From contig NZ_JAHXBN010000022.1 in assembly GCF_019924045.1 (NCBI RefSeq), forward strand, positions 1 to 64,000: a DNA stretch of 64,000 nucleotides. The letters run 5' to 3'. Within the stretch, counting starts at the first letter, position 1; every line of letters begins with the position of its first letter. The notes under the pieces are model-generated. The model was given only the letters and a program-made list of their open reading frames with translations, made no database searches and was not told the origin of the DNA. The DNA comes from Dyadobacter fermentans. Lineage in GTDB: Bacteria > Bacteroidota > Bacteroidia > Cytophagales > Spirosomataceae. Made by a program: the position numbers and the translations under genes. Below, in pieces: positions 9,601 through 18,548 of the stretch.

Positions 9601-11213
9601 GAGTCGATCGGCGGGTTGGTAACCTGTGCGAAAAGCTGTTTGAAATACGTAGACAAATGCTGAGACTGATCCGAAAGAACTGCCAGCGGAGAGTCGGTAC
9701 CCATGGAGCCGATCGCTTCCATCCCTGTCTGCGCCATCGGTCCGAGGATCATGCGCAAATCTTCAGAAGTATAACCGAATGCTACCTGACGTTTCAGCAA
9801 CGCATTCTCGTCGTATGCACGGTAGGTGCGGATCGGGTGATCGAGCGCGTCTACGTGCAGTTTGTTCTCATCCAGCCATTGCTGGTAAGGCTGCGCGGTA
9901 CAGATTTGCTTCTTGATTTCTTCGTCAGGAACAATGCGGCCTTGCTCCATATCCACCACGAACATACGTCCGGGTTGCAGGCGGCCTTTGGTTACAACTC
10001 TCGACTGATCTACTTCCAGCACCCCCGCTTCCGAGCCCATGATGATGGTATCGTCGTCGAGAACCCAGTAGCGCGACGGGCGCAGACCGTTACGGTCGAG
10101 TGTAGCACCCACCATTTTACCGTCGGTGAAAGAGATCGACGCAGGACCGTCCCAAGGTTCCATAATAGCCGCGTGGTATTCGTAGAATGCCTTGCGCTCT
10201 GGGTCCATTTGTTCGTTGCCGTCCCATGCTTCGGGGATGAGCATCATCATTACATGTGGCAATGAGCGGCCCGAAAGGTGCAGCAATTCGATCGCATTGT
10301 CGAGGTTAGCGGAGTCGGATTGGTTTCTGTCGCAAATCGGCAGGAGCATATCCATTTCTTCCTTGGTGAAGAATTTCGACTCGAAAGATTTTTCCCCGGC
10401 GCGGATCCAGTTCACGTTACCTTTCACGGTGTTGATCTCGCCATTGTGCGCAATGTAGCGGAATGGCTGGGCCAGCTCCCATGAAGGGAAGGTGTTGGTC
10501 GAGAAACGCGAGTGTACTACTGCCAATGCAGATACGACCGACTCGTTTTCCAGGTCCGGGAAGTAATATTTCAACTGGGCAGTGGTGAGCTGTCCCTTGT
10601 ATGAGATCGTGCGGCATGAGAGCGACGAGTAGTAGAAATTCTTCGCGCCTTTCACCGTGTCTTTAATCAATCTTGCAGAAACCTGGCGGAGAATGAACAG
10701 CTTGCGTTCAAACGCCATATCGTCCGTAATGTCGTCCGGACGCTTAATGAAAACCTGCTCTACTGCCGGTTCAACGGAGAGAGAGCCTTCACCCAGGGTG
10801 TTGTTAAGGGTAGGCACCTTTCGGTAGCCGAGCAGTTGCAAGCCCAGCATCTTGATCTTTCGGTTCAGGATATCCCTGCTTTCCTCCCTGGCAAGCTCAT
10901 TGCCCGGGAAAAAGATCATCCCTACACCATACTCACCTGCCGGCGGCAAGTGGAAGCCCAACTTGGTAGATTCTTCTACAAAGAACTCGTGAGGGATCTG
11001 AATTAAAATACCAGCACCGTCACCGGTGTTAGGGTCAAAACCAGTTGCACCCCTATGCTCCATCCTTTCGAGCATATGAATGGCATCAGCCACGATCTGG
11101 TGCGACTTACGACCCTTGATGTTAGCCCGGAAACCGATTCCACATGCATCATGCTCAAATTCCGGGCGGTACAGTCCCTGATTTTCTACCATTTGTTCAG
11201 ACATTTGCGACAT
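6633..11213 (-). CDS. gltB: Glutamate synthase (NADPH) large subunit
   Basis: The alpha subunit (1526 aa, normal length) transfers the glutamine amide nitrogen to 2-oxoglutarate. The mature N-terminal nucleophile is probably Cys24 in DACGIGFRA, after removal of a 23-residue propeptide, as in class II amidotransferases. The central and FMN-binding domains contain SGEGGEDE, GAKPGEGGQLPG and SGYDGGTGASP. CIMMRKCHLNTCPVGVATQ supplies the 3Fe-4S cysteines. The C-terminal GXGXG helix domain contains GGLAIILGETGRNFAAGMSG. First gene of the gltBD operon. Confidence 0.97.
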   Translation of the reverse strand: MSQMSEQMVENQGLYRPEFEHDACGIGFRANIKGRKSHQIVADAIHMLERMEHRGATGFDPNTGDGAGILIQIPHEFFVEESTKLGFHLPPAGEYGVGMIFFPGNELAREESRDILNRKIKMLGLQLLGYRKVPTLNNTLGEGSLSVEPAVEQVFIKRPDDITDDMAFERKLFILRQVSARLIKDTVKGAKNFYYSSLSCRTISYKGQLTTAQLKYYFPDLENESVVSALAVVHSRFSTNTFPSWELAQPFRYIAHNGEINTVKGNVNWIRAGEKSFESKFFTKEEMDMLLPICDRNQSDSANLDNAIELLHLSGRSLPHVMMMLIPEAWDGNEQMDPERKAFYEYHAAIMEPWDGPASISFTDGKMVGATLDRNGLRPSRYWVLDDDTIIMGSEAGVLEVDQSRVVTKGRLQPGRMFVVDMEQGRIVPDEEIKKQICTAQPYQQWLDENKLHVDALDHPIRTYRAYDENALLKRQVAFGYTSEDLRMILGPMAQTGMEAIGSMGTDSPLAVLSDQSQHLSTYFKQLFAQVTNPPIDSIRERAIMSLISFVGSTENILTETPKHCRQIALPHPILSVQEFDKLRFVDKDGFQAKTINTYFRADEGGKALERALERICRYAVDAIEDGFEILILSDRAIDSDHAPIPSLLATATIHHHLIREGLRGKVGLLVEAGDVWETHHVATLIGYGAAGVCPYMAFETLSYMNRKGMIEGEFTDEKLHYNYIKAVNKELLKIFSKMGISTLQSYQGAQIFECVGLNKDVIDKYFTGTISRISGMGIPEIAREILTRHKVAYHESAEQKPRLEVGGVYQWKQRGEAHIFNPQSVHLLQQSTRNASYEQFKKYSKLIDDQSHKALTLRGLLRFKKGNPIPLSEVEPVENIFKRFATGAMSFGSISWEAHTTLAIAMNRIGGKSNSGEGGEDELRYNPLANGDSMNSQIKQVASGRFGVTSHYLSNAGELQIKTAQGAKPGEGGQLPGFKVDDWIGRTRHSTPGVGLISPPPHHDIYSIEDLAQLIFDLKNANRAARISVKLVSEAGVGTVASGVAKAHADHILISGYDGGTGASPLSSIRHAGLPWELGLAETHQTLVRNKLRGRVTVQADGQLRTGRDLAIAALLGAEEWGVATAALVAAGCIMMRKCHLNTCPVGVATQRKELRALFSGKPEHVVNMFTYMAEELREIMAQLGFRTVNEMVGQAQYLELRNDIKHWKYKNLNFDAILYKEGDLSVAQFKQEEQDHGIDAILDLDLIRSAQPALENKDEVYAEFPINNLNRSVGTMLSNEISKKYGGVGLPNGNIHFKFRGTAGQSFGAFNTLGVRLELEGDANDYFGKGLCGAELIVYPDRDAKFKPEENIIIGNVAFYGATSGDAYIRGTAGERFCVRNSGAKVVVEGVGDHGLEYMTGGLAIILGETGRNFAAGMSGGVAYVLDKNGTFEEKVNKEMVSLEALTDEDKGILREYLDKHFQYTTSNIAFQLIQNWEESVKQFVKVMPSDFRKALEGRGITLAQQIADKNVVYKDIVVDVVHQ

Positions 11214-11544
11214 TTATCGAATTGTAGGTAATTAACAAATTCGTAATTAGAATCTGTTTAAATAAGCACTTTAAAAGGAAAGCGAAAACGCCAGTGTGTG
11301 ATGTTTTGGGTAAAGCCACGCAATATACCCATAAAAAATATTTGGCTTATTATGGGAATGGCAAAATTTTCTATCCCTAATATGCATTTGGCCGAATTAT
11401 TACAATTATTATCAAAATATTGATAAAGATGTAACGAATGCCCGTATTGGTTACCATTTTGAAAAGCTGCAAACGCCATTTTGGGTGACTTGGAGGATTA
11501 CAAAAACCACCTAAGGAAAATATAAAAAGGGTGAGGATAACATC
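11214..11544. other. AT-rich intergenic region upstream of gltB
   Basis: No convincing gene. It must contain the minus-strand promoter of gltBD. A 73-codon minus-strand frame (11258-11479) has no recognisable motif and is probably spurious. No riboswitch-like structure was recognised. Confidence 0.5.
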
Positions 11545-11577
11545 AAAAAAACGTCCCGCCGAAGCTCGGCGGGACGT
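11545..11577 (-). terminator. Rho-independent terminator of the STAS gene
   Basis: Perfect 12-bp arms 11551-11562 and 11566-11577 with a 3-base loop. On the minus strand the stem is followed by a run of T (the AAAAAA before 11551), 36 bases past the STAS gene stop. Confidence 0.88.
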
Positions 11578-11612
11578 CCCTCTAAGTAACTGAAAATTAT
11601 ATTATTCAAATA

Positions 11613-13021
<1,409 letters not shown>

Positions 13022-13037
13022 TAGATTATGGGTAAAA

Positions 13038-13757
13038 TTACCACTCGATTTCGCTCTTTTGTCCGGGCTTTGTATTGTACTGCTTGCGCCGGAGCTGGTA
13101 AATATATTGGGATTCGTTCGATTTCATGGCATCGAGGATCGCCCGGGCCTGTTCTTCGGACATGTTCATAGCCTTGAGGCTTTTGAGCAATTCTTCCTTT
13201 TTAAGGTCCTCGCTCACTTCGCGTATTTCCTGCGGCGGGGCGTGTGGAGGTGCCGGTTGCACCTGGTTCGTCTGCTGCTGGTTCGATTGGCGTTTCCGGG
13301 TAGTCATGTCCGACGGGTCGTCGACACCGGAAAAGCTTTTTTTCAGTATAATATAGTTGGTTCTTGCCAATGCATTACCCGGTTCGAGGCGCAATGCGGT
13401 TCTCAGGTTCGTCAGTGCACTGGCGGTATCTTTTTTGTTGACGAGGATCAATGCGATCTGTGCATTTGCGACCGAGGCAATGCTGTTATTTTCAATGTTG
13501 CTCAGTAGCCGGTAATGTTTCAAAGCCTGTTTGTAGTCGCCTGCTTTATATAAGGAGTGGGCCAGGTTCAACCTTGCAGCGGGATCTGAAAAGATCGAGC
13601 CGTAAGTGATTTGCCGGTACAGCTCAGCCGATTTCGTAAACTCCTTTTTCCGGAAAGCCTGCTCCGCGTCCAACTTTCTCTGGTTCGCCTTGGTTATGGA
13701 ATCGAACGTACGGTTATCCCAAAGCCAGAGCAGGACATAAAGGATCAAAGACGTCAT
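13038..13757 (-). CDS. TPR protein of the Bat aerotolerance type (BatC-like)
   Basis: A 239-residue protein with an N-terminal hydrophobic anchor ([10 protein letters not shown]), then tetratricopeptide repeats (residues about 30-140; [20 protein letters not shown] is a clear unit). A Pro/Gln-rich linker and a conserved-looking C-terminus ([15 protein letters not shown], then [10 protein letters not shown]) follow. TPR proteins with this tail accompany VWA proteins in Bat operons linked to aerotolerance and envelope integrity. The VWA gene is immediately upstream (38-base gap). The exact Bat letter is an inference. Confidence 0.75.
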   Translation of the reverse strand: MTSLILYVLLWLWDNRTFDSITKANQRKLDAEQAFRKKEFTKSAELYRQITYGSIFSDPAARLNLAHSLYKAGDYKQALKHYRLLSNIENNSIASVANAQIALILVNKKDTASALTNLRTALRLEPGNALARTNYIILKKSFSGVDDPSDMTTRKRQSNQQQTNQVQPAPPHAPPQEIREVSEDLKKEELLKSLKAMNMSEEQARAILDAMKSNESQYIYQLRRKQYNTKPGQKSEIEW

Positions 13758-13795
13758 ATCGGTTCACATTTGCGTGCAAAAATAGGGAATTGCGC

Positions 13796-14758
13796 TTAGA
13801 GTCGGAAGGTTCCGATGGTAATTAAAACGTCGAGCAGGATCAGTACCAGCGCCGCGCCCAGGAAATAATAATACTTGTTGGAAACCACCGTAATCGTCCG
13901 GGAATCCACCAGGGCGCCTTCCGCCTGGTTAATGTCGCTGATCAGCTTCTGGACGTCGTTTTTTGAGTTGTTGAGTTCATAATAAAATCCGCGGGCCGAA
14001 TTGGCTACGCCGCGAAGGAAGTTCTCATCCAGTTTGCTGATCACCAGTTTGTCGTTTTTGTCCATGAGCGGCTTGCCGTTCTGCTGGATGCTGATACCCA
14101 CTTTTGTCCCTACGGCCACCGAATACACCCCGATTCCGAAGCGGCGGAGATTATTGAATAATGCATTGCTGCAACCCGAACTATTTTCGCCGTCCGTGAA
14201 AAGCACCATCATCTTGGCGCGGCTCGTGGGGGCGGTCGCGTTCATCAGCTTGTTGTAGGCCATTTCGATTGCGCCGCATATATTGGTACCATTCGTCGGA
14301 AGCAAATCCGTTTGCAACGACTGGATGAAAAGTTCGAGCGCGGCCACGTCGTATGTGAGCGGTACGTGTATGTACGCGTCATTCGAAAAAATAATGATCC
14401 CGATACGGTTCGCCCGCTCGTTCTCCACGAAGCGGTTCAATTCAAACTTTACTTTTTCCAGCCGGGAGGGCGTCACGTCTGCAGCATCCATCGACTTCGA
14501 AAGGTCGACCACCATAAATATGTCCTTACCCTTCGCCTGAATATCGCGCTCGGCCTCTCCGAACGATGGCCCGAGCAGGCTAATGATCAGAAGTGAGAAG
14601 GTGATGGTGCGTAAAAAGAGTTTGATGATGAGTGTCCGGGCAGTGGTTTGAAGCTGTCGGGCGACCCGAACAGTGCGTATGATATAGGCTGTGTAAGCGA
14701 AAATGAAAAAAAATATAAAAAAATATTCGGTGCTCTCAAAGGGGTAATTCCAGTTCAT
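13796..14758 (-). CDS. VWA-domain membrane protein of the Bat type
   Basis: A membrane-anchored von Willebrand factor A protein (320 aa from this start). N-terminal helices (YFFIFFFIFAYTAYII and a second near residue 50) precede the VWA domain. Its MIDAS metal site is complete: VVDLSKSMDAAD (DxSxS), NGTNI (Thr) and LFTDGEN (Asp). A C-terminal helix (FLGAALVLILLDVLITIGTF) anchors the other end. An in-frame ATG 33 bases upstream (14791) is possible, but MNWNYPFEST is the usual beginning of this family. The TPR partner follows. Role in envelope stress or oxygen tolerance is inferred from Bat operons. Confidence 0.82.
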   Translation of the reverse strand: MNWNYPFESTEYFFIFFFIFAYTAYIIRTVRVARQLQTTARTLIIKLFLRTITFSLLIISLLGPSFGEAERDIQAKGKDIFMVVDLSKSMDAADVTPSRLEKVKFELNRFVENERANRIGIIIFSNDAYIHVPLTYDVAALELFIQSLQTDLLPTNGTNICGAIEMAYNKLMNATAPTSRAKMMVLFTDGENSSGCSNALFNNLRRFGIGVYSVAVGTKVGISIQQNGKPLMDKNDKLVISKLDENFLRGVANSARGFYYELNNSKNDVQKLISDINQAEGALVDSRTITVVSNKYYYFLGAALVLILLDVLITIGTFRL

Positions 14759-14890
14759 AATGAACGTATTGTGCGATTTAAACTTGGACAAAAATAGGCA
14801 TTTCGCGCTTCTGGTGAAGTTTTTTTTCTTGGAATGTTTGCTTTTCTGAAATCCAACCAGCTATATTTGCACCCAAGAACGACGGACGAA

Positions 14891-14977
14891 GGAGGGATGG
14901 GTGAGTGGCTGAAACCAGTAGTTTGCTAAACTGCCGTACTCGCAAGGGTACCGCGGGTTCGAATCCCGCTTCCTCCA
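14891..14977 (+). tRNA. tRNA-Ser (anticodon GCT)
   Basis: 87-nt class II tRNA. Acceptor GGAGGGA pairs with TTCCTCC, the anticodon loop is TTTGCTAAA (GCT), a long variable arm GTACTCGCAAGGGTAC is present, and the T loop is TTCGAAT. CCA is not encoded. First of three tRNA genes in a row. Confidence 0.94.
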
Positions 14978-15033
14978 CGCGGTTTCCGAACGTTCGAAAA
15001 TACTCCTTCTTAACGTAGAAAGAGAAAATTTAT

Positions 15034-15108
<75 letters not shown>

Positions 15109-15114
15109 AAAAGC

Positions 15115-15167
15115 AAAAAGGCAGTAAGCCGTATGCAGTAAAACTGCACTGCTGACTGCCTTTTTTT
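15115..15167 (+). terminator. Terminator between tRNA-Pro and tRNA-Arg
   Basis: Outer arms AAAAAGGCAGT (15115-15125) and ACTGCCTTTTT (15155-15165) with an inner GCAGT/ACTGC hairpin, ending in seven T. Confidence 0.7.
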
Positions 15168-15173
15168 ATGACC

Positions 15174-15247
15174 GGTCCCGTAGCTCAGCTGGATAGAGCA
15201 ACTGCCTTCTAAGCAGTAGGTCTTTGGTTCGAATCCAAACGGGATCA
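15174..15247 (+). tRNA. tRNA-Arg (anticodon TCT)
   Basis: 74-nt cloverleaf. Acceptor GGTCCCG pairs with CGGGATC (one G-U), D arm GCTCAGCTGGATAGAGC, anticodon loop CTTCTAA (TCT), T loop TTCGAAT. Its 3' half plus 13 further bases recur, broken, at 16455-16523, and its 5' half recurs at 16557-16600. tRNA 3' ends are common integrase targets, so this gene probably marks a past integration or tandem duplication. Confidence 0.95.
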
Positions 15248-15257
15248 CTTCAAAATC

Positions 15258-15289
15258 AAGCACTTAGATTAGTTTCTAGGTGCTTTTTT
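15258..15289 (+). terminator. Terminator after tRNA-Arg
   Basis: Arms AAGCACTTAG (15258-15267) and CTAGGTGCTT (15276-15285, one G-U pair) followed by T residues. A perfect 12-base tandem direct repeat (ACTAACAGTGAA, 15295-15306 and 15307-15318) follows. Confidence 0.7.
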
Positions 15290-15329
15290 GTTGGACTAAC
15301 AGTGAAACTAACAGTGAAGAGGTGAAATG

Positions 15330-15358
15330 ATAAAGCCCGACATAGTGCCGGGCTTTAT
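15330..15358. terminator. Bidirectional terminator hairpin
   Basis: Perfect 10-bp arms ATAAAGCCCG (15330-15339) and CGGGCTTTAT (15349-15358), just past the minus-strand stop of the exported protein gene at 15362. Confidence 0.7.
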
Positions 15359-15361
15359 GGT

Positions 15362-16159
15362 TTAATTTGAATTCTGGTAACTGACGACCTTGCCTTTTTC
15401 TATGTATAAGTAGATACCGTCATACACCCATTGCTCGTGAACACCCCAGCTCCCAACGGATTTGTTAATCGCCTCGGGCTCTCCGAGGCTCACTTTGGCC
15501 ATTTCGGCTGACATGCCAATCCAGTAATATCCATCAACCAGTTTTTGTCCTAAAGATTTTCCGTACTTCGCGATGATTTTTTTGTTGCGGTCGACTACTT
15601 CCTTCTGGGCTTGCTTCCAAATCCTTTCCCCTTCCGCTTCGGCCGCATCGTTTTCTTTTCGAGAGACAGTAATTTTTGTTAACTCCGCATTTACGATCTC
15701 GTCATGATTGCTTTTCTTGATGGCAGCCTTATAGCCCTTGATCTCGTCGTTTTCCAAAATACTCCATTCGTCCAGAAATCCAGTAGTATTACCCTTGGCA
15801 ATCAGCCAGTAAGAAACTTTGTAGTCTAGCAGCCTAACGACCTCCCCTTCCTTGATTAATTCAATAACCTCTGAAAAAGGATCATTTTGTTTAAATAGCT
15901 TACTTTCTCGCCTAACAACTGCCCCAATAAATGACCCAGACGACCCGCCGGAATACTTCGAAATCAGCTGTTTGCTTTCGGCGACTTCAAGATCCTTAAT
16001 TGCAGAATTTAGCGAGTCGCTCTTTAATGATACCTCCACCCTCAGTCTAGCAACCTTCTTTTTTAAAGTTTCTATCGCAACCTGGGCTGAGTCGCCCGCG
16101 GTTTGGGCGGACGCCGCAAAGCTAGTTAAAACGATTACTGAGGCTAGGAAAATTTTCAT
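15362..16159 (-). CDS. Exported protein with SmpA/OmlA-like C-terminus
   Basis: A 265-residue protein with a signal peptide (IFLASVIVLTSFAASAQ). A helical segment (about 25-65) probably forms a coiled coil. A middle region, VVRLLDYKVSYWLIAKGNTT (about 125-150), resembles a bacterial SH3-like fold. The C-terminal stretch YYWIGMSAEMAKVSLGEPEA to YLYIEKGKVVSYQ (about 210-262) has the pattern of small SmpA/OmlA-type lipoprotein domains. Its start overlaps the upstream small gene's stop (TGATG), so the pair is coupled. It lies inside the DNA bounded by tRNA-Arg fragments and is probably acquired cargo. Function unknown. Confidence 0.65.
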   Translation of the reverse strand: MKIFLASVIVLTSFAASAQTAGDSAQVAIETLKKKVARLRVEVSLKSDSLNSAIKDLEVAESKQLISKYSGGSSGSFIGAVVRRESKLFKQNDPFSEVIELIKEGEVVRLLDYKVSYWLIAKGNTTGFLDEWSILENDEIKGYKAAIKKSNHDEIVNAELTKITVSRKENDAAEAEGERIWKQAQKEVVDRNKKIIAKYGKSLGQKLVDGYYWIGMSAEMAKVSLGEPEAINKSVGSWGVHEQWVYDGIYLYIEKGKVVSYQNSN

Positions 16160-16362
16160 CAGTCGAGGGGTTCGGTTCTGGCCTTAACATAGTATATCTC
16201 CCGAACATCAGCAAGCGAAAGCTCGAAATCTGGATATGTTTCCTTGTCAGGATTTAGCGAATGGCAAACGATAATCCCTTCATCAACTCTGTGATCAATT
16301 ATCTCCTTGATCTGAATACTCTCGGTGGTTACGAGGACAAAGTATTTGTATTTTGTGAACAT
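16159..16362 (-). CDS. Small hypothetical protein, 67 aa
   Basis: No family recognised. The product is soluble and beta-rich (YKYFVLVTTESIQIKEIID), with no signal peptide. A purine-rich GGAGAGGAAAGC stretch precedes the ATG. Its stop codon overlaps the start of the exported SmpA-like protein by one base (TGATG), which supports real translation. It lies inside the region bounded by tRNA-Arg fragments. Confidence 0.5.
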   Translation of the reverse strand: MFTKYKYFVLVTTESIQIKEIIDHRVDEGIIVCHSLNPDKETYPDFELSLADVREIYYVKARTEPLD

Positions 16363-16454
16363 GGAGCTTTCCTCTCCAATATTTGCGTTGCAGTTTGCAT
16401 GCCGTTAAAACATCGCCCTGCGCAAAAGAGTCCCTCATGCCATTATCCATGCTG

Positions 16455-16523
16455 TCTAAGCAGTAGGTCTTTGCCGGGCCGCCGGGCGGTTCGAATCCAA
16501 ACGGGATCACTTCAAAATCAAGC
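16455..16523 (+). pseudogene. Broken 3' half of tRNA-Arg (TCT)
   Basis: TCTAAGCAGTAGGTCTTTG (16455-16473) and the following 35 bases from GTTCGAATCC onward (16489-16523) are identical to the anticodon-to-3'-end part of tRNA-Arg at 15174-15247, continuing 13 bases past the tRNA end. They are separated by a 15-base GC-rich insertion (16474-16488) in front of the T arm. The 5' half is missing. It could be a displaced 3' end (attR-like) left by an integrated element, or a decayed tandem copy. Confidence 0.85.
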
Positions 16524-16548
16524 GGCTATGATTTTCATGGTCGCTTTC
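16520..16548 (+). terminator. Hairpin after the broken tRNA-Arg copy
   Basis: Arms AAGCGGCTATGA (16520-16531) and TCATGGTCGCTT (16535-16546) with mismatches, at the same position relative to the tRNA 3' end as the terminator of the intact tRNA-Arg. This suggests the fragment once had its own terminator. Confidence 0.5.
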
Positions 16549-16556
16549 TTTATGCT

Positions 16557-16600
16557 ATGACGAGGTCACCAGTTCAGCTGGATAGAGCAATTGCCATCTA
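16557..16600 (+). pseudogene. Degenerate 5' half of a tRNA-Arg-like gene
   Basis: AGTTCAGCTGGATAGAGCAA (from 16571) followed by TTGCCATCT differs at three positions from the D-arm-to-anticodon part of tRNA-Arg (AGCTCAGCTGGATAGAGCAA followed by CTGCCTTCT). The acceptor stem is decayed and the similarity stops at the anticodon. The preceding TTTATG..GAC context also resembles that upstream of the intact gene. Confidence 0.75.
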
Positions 16601-16641
16601 CCTCCTTGTTATGTCGCGGGTATTTCGTTTCAACCCTATTG

Positions 16642-17073
16642 TTACTTTTTTGTCAGGGGGATAGTCATGTCCATGCCAAAATCTTGATCATCATATTTCA
16701 TGAACATATTCAAAGTGAGTGTTGAAGATTTCAGCGAGCCACTCCCTTTGTAGCGGACAATTTGTCCGTTCCCAACTTCGCGAAATGAATCAAAACTGAA
16801 ACTATTGGACGAAGTCATTGGAACTTGGTCAAATGGATAGGTGATAATATAGTCGTCAAATTTTCCATCCAGGCTTTCAAAGTGTTCATTTACGATAATG
16901 TGTAGTGATTTCTCGCTTGTTCTGCTGATATCGTAAGTAGCAAAATAAACTTGATCAGTTGACTTTTGAACGGCGGTCTGCCATGTACCGATAAAGGTAC
17001 CGGTCGGATCGGGTTCCTTGGAAGAACAGGCTATTACCAGTATACCGATGAATAATAGGAATACCCTTATCAT
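16642..17073 (-). CDS. Small putative lipoprotein
   Basis: 143 residues. The N-terminus RVFLLFIGILVIACSS is a lipoprotein signal with the lipidated cysteine at about position 16. The rest is beta-strand-rich (GTFIGTWQTAVQKS, IVRYKGSGSLKSSTLTLNMF) and looks like a small barrel or lipocalin-like fold, as in many Bacteroidota hypothetical lipoproteins. No enzyme motif. Coding DNA is AT-richer than the core block. Confidence 0.65.
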   Translation of the reverse strand: MIRVFLLFIGILVIACSSKEPDPTGTFIGTWQTAVQKSTDQVYFATYDISRTSEKSLHIIVNEHFESLDGKFDDYIITYPFDQVPMTSSNSFSFDSFREVGNGQIVRYKGSGSLKSSTLTLNMFMKYDDQDFGMDMTIPLTKK

Positions 17074-17190
17074 GATAGTTATTTTAGATTAGTTGCTGAT
17101 TATCTACCACTAAAATAAATTAAAATGCAATATCCGCGACTTCTATAAAATTATCAAATACTGATATTCATTCTTATTGCAATACGCCAT

Positions 17191-18306
17191 TCATGGCTTC
17201 GAATAGGAAGAAAATACGATTTTCTTGTCGGCATTATAACGGAGCATCCATTGTTCTCCCCGGCCGTTATCGAGCCAGAAAATGTAGCTTGTGACCCCTT
17301 CGTATTCATTCCGATAACTTTTCATGAGATTATAGCCTACATCCAGCCCGAAATTGAGGAAATGAGAGGGCGCGCCGAGAACATCGGAAAAGATCGATAT
17401 TTCCTTGCGCGTGAGGTTGGTATCGAAGTTCCGTCCTGTGAAATCTTCGTTGTATTGCCTGATCTGATTGAAACTACCTACCCAGATCAGATTGTAATCC
17501 TTATCGAAGAGTAGACTTTGTGAGTCAACCCCCAGAAATCTGACAATGACTTCGTATGTTTTTGTCCCATCGAGATTAATATAAACGGTACCACCCCCGA
17601 ATTCGAATTCGTTGTTTCGGGCGATCATCTGCCTTGTTTCTTCATTGAAGTTAGTGAGCGTGTTAACAAACGTAGGGTTAGGTTTACTTCGTTTTTGGAT
17701 GAAATCGATAATGGGGTCGGGTAAATCGTTGATGTTTCTGATATGGTACAATCTTGGATGAGGGGACATGTAAATGGAAGAGGGCCCAAAAATTGCGACG
17801 AAATCCATTCCATTCAGGCGATAGTTTACGGCAGGAGTAGCTATATATCCATCGAACAAGGTAATTGTGCGGTAGTCCGAGATCGCGCCCCCTTTGATTG
17901 TTGCATTTTGAAGCTTGTTGACCAAAGAATCGGGTACTTGCTCTCCGCTGGTTCTGGCCGTGGAAATAATTTCGTCGTTATTTACAATGGCCGAATACCG
18001 CTCATCATCCACATTGAATGCGAATTCAAATACCTTACCGTTTTCAATGACCTTGCCCGACAAGTTCCTGGCTTCTGGGTACTTCTCAAAAACTAACTGC
18101 TGAACATGTTCGGAAATCGTCGGCGCCCCGTTTGGAGCGGCTTCCTTCACTGCGCATCCATACATGAGAGGAAGTAGGATCCATGCGAATAAAGTTAGCC
18201 AATAAGAAGAGTGATGTTTCGACGAACAGATTGTGGGATTCGTTTTCAAGGTACCGATCAATGCTTTTGCTGAAAAATATCGATTGAAGTAGGATTCACA
18301 TGTCAA
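17191..18306 (-). CDS. Lipoprotein of a locally repeated PepSY-like family
   Basis: 371 residues from the only upstream ATG. The hydrophobic segment LTLFAWILLPLMYGC (about 37-51) ends in a lipobox-like cysteine, so the first 30 residues may be misassigned. The mature protein is clearly related to the product at 35984-37012: shared VPDSLV, KPNPxFVNxLTNxNE, GSFNxIRQ and SYRNEY. Repeated strands such as FEKYPEARNLSGKVIENGKV resemble PepSY-like domains (tentative). It sits 242 bases from the divergent PUL sigma factor, with no evident functional link. Confidence 0.65.
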   Translation of the reverse strand: MTCESYFNRYFSAKALIGTLKTNPTICSSKHHSSYWLTLFAWILLPLMYGCAVKEAAPNGAPTISEHVQQLVFEKYPEARNLSGKVIENGKVFEFAFNVDDERYSAIVNNDEIISTARTSGEQVPDSLVNKLQNATIKGGAISDYRTITLFDGYIATPAVNYRLNGMDFVAIFGPSSIYMSPHPRLYHIRNINDLPDPIIDFIQKRSKPNPTFVNTLTNFNEETRQMIARNNEFEFGGGTVYINLDGTKTYEVIVRFLGVDSQSLLFDKDYNLIWVGSFNQIRQYNEDFTGRNFDTNLTRKEISIFSDVLGAPSHFLNFGLDVGYNLMKSYRNEYEGVTSYIFWLDNGRGEQWMLRYNADKKIVFSSYSKP

Positions 18307-18515
18307 CCAAATGATAGACGGATTTGTTCATTGGAAGCGTTGCCTTCGCGATTGATATAAACACCGATCACGAGACTGGCGTGATGAACGGAACGGATTG
18401 TTGGCCAACGTATATGTTTTATCGGTAGTACTGTTTTTTGGATTTAAACTGATTTCTACGGTTTTACGGGCCGTGTAAGGGAGAGAAATAGGACATTACG
18501 TCTTTATTTTTTTGT

Positions 18516-18523
18516 TATTTTTG
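18516..18523 (+). promoter_or_regulatory. Candidate -7 box upstream of the ECF sigma gene
   Basis: TATTTTTG fits the Bacteroidota TAnnTTTG element, 25 bases before the sigma factor ATG. No clear TTTG -33 element at the right spacing was found, so this is tentative. Confidence 0.3.
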
Positions 18524-18548
18524 TTTTCGTATCTCGACAACCCCTTTC

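Noticed and set aside
11258..11479. 73-codon minus-strand frame upstream of gltB
   Set aside because: No motif, AT-rich composition, and it occupies the expected gltBD promoter region.
15248..16640. Active mobile element
   Set aside because: No integrase, transposase or terminal inverted repeats were found; only tRNA fragments and two small genes remain.
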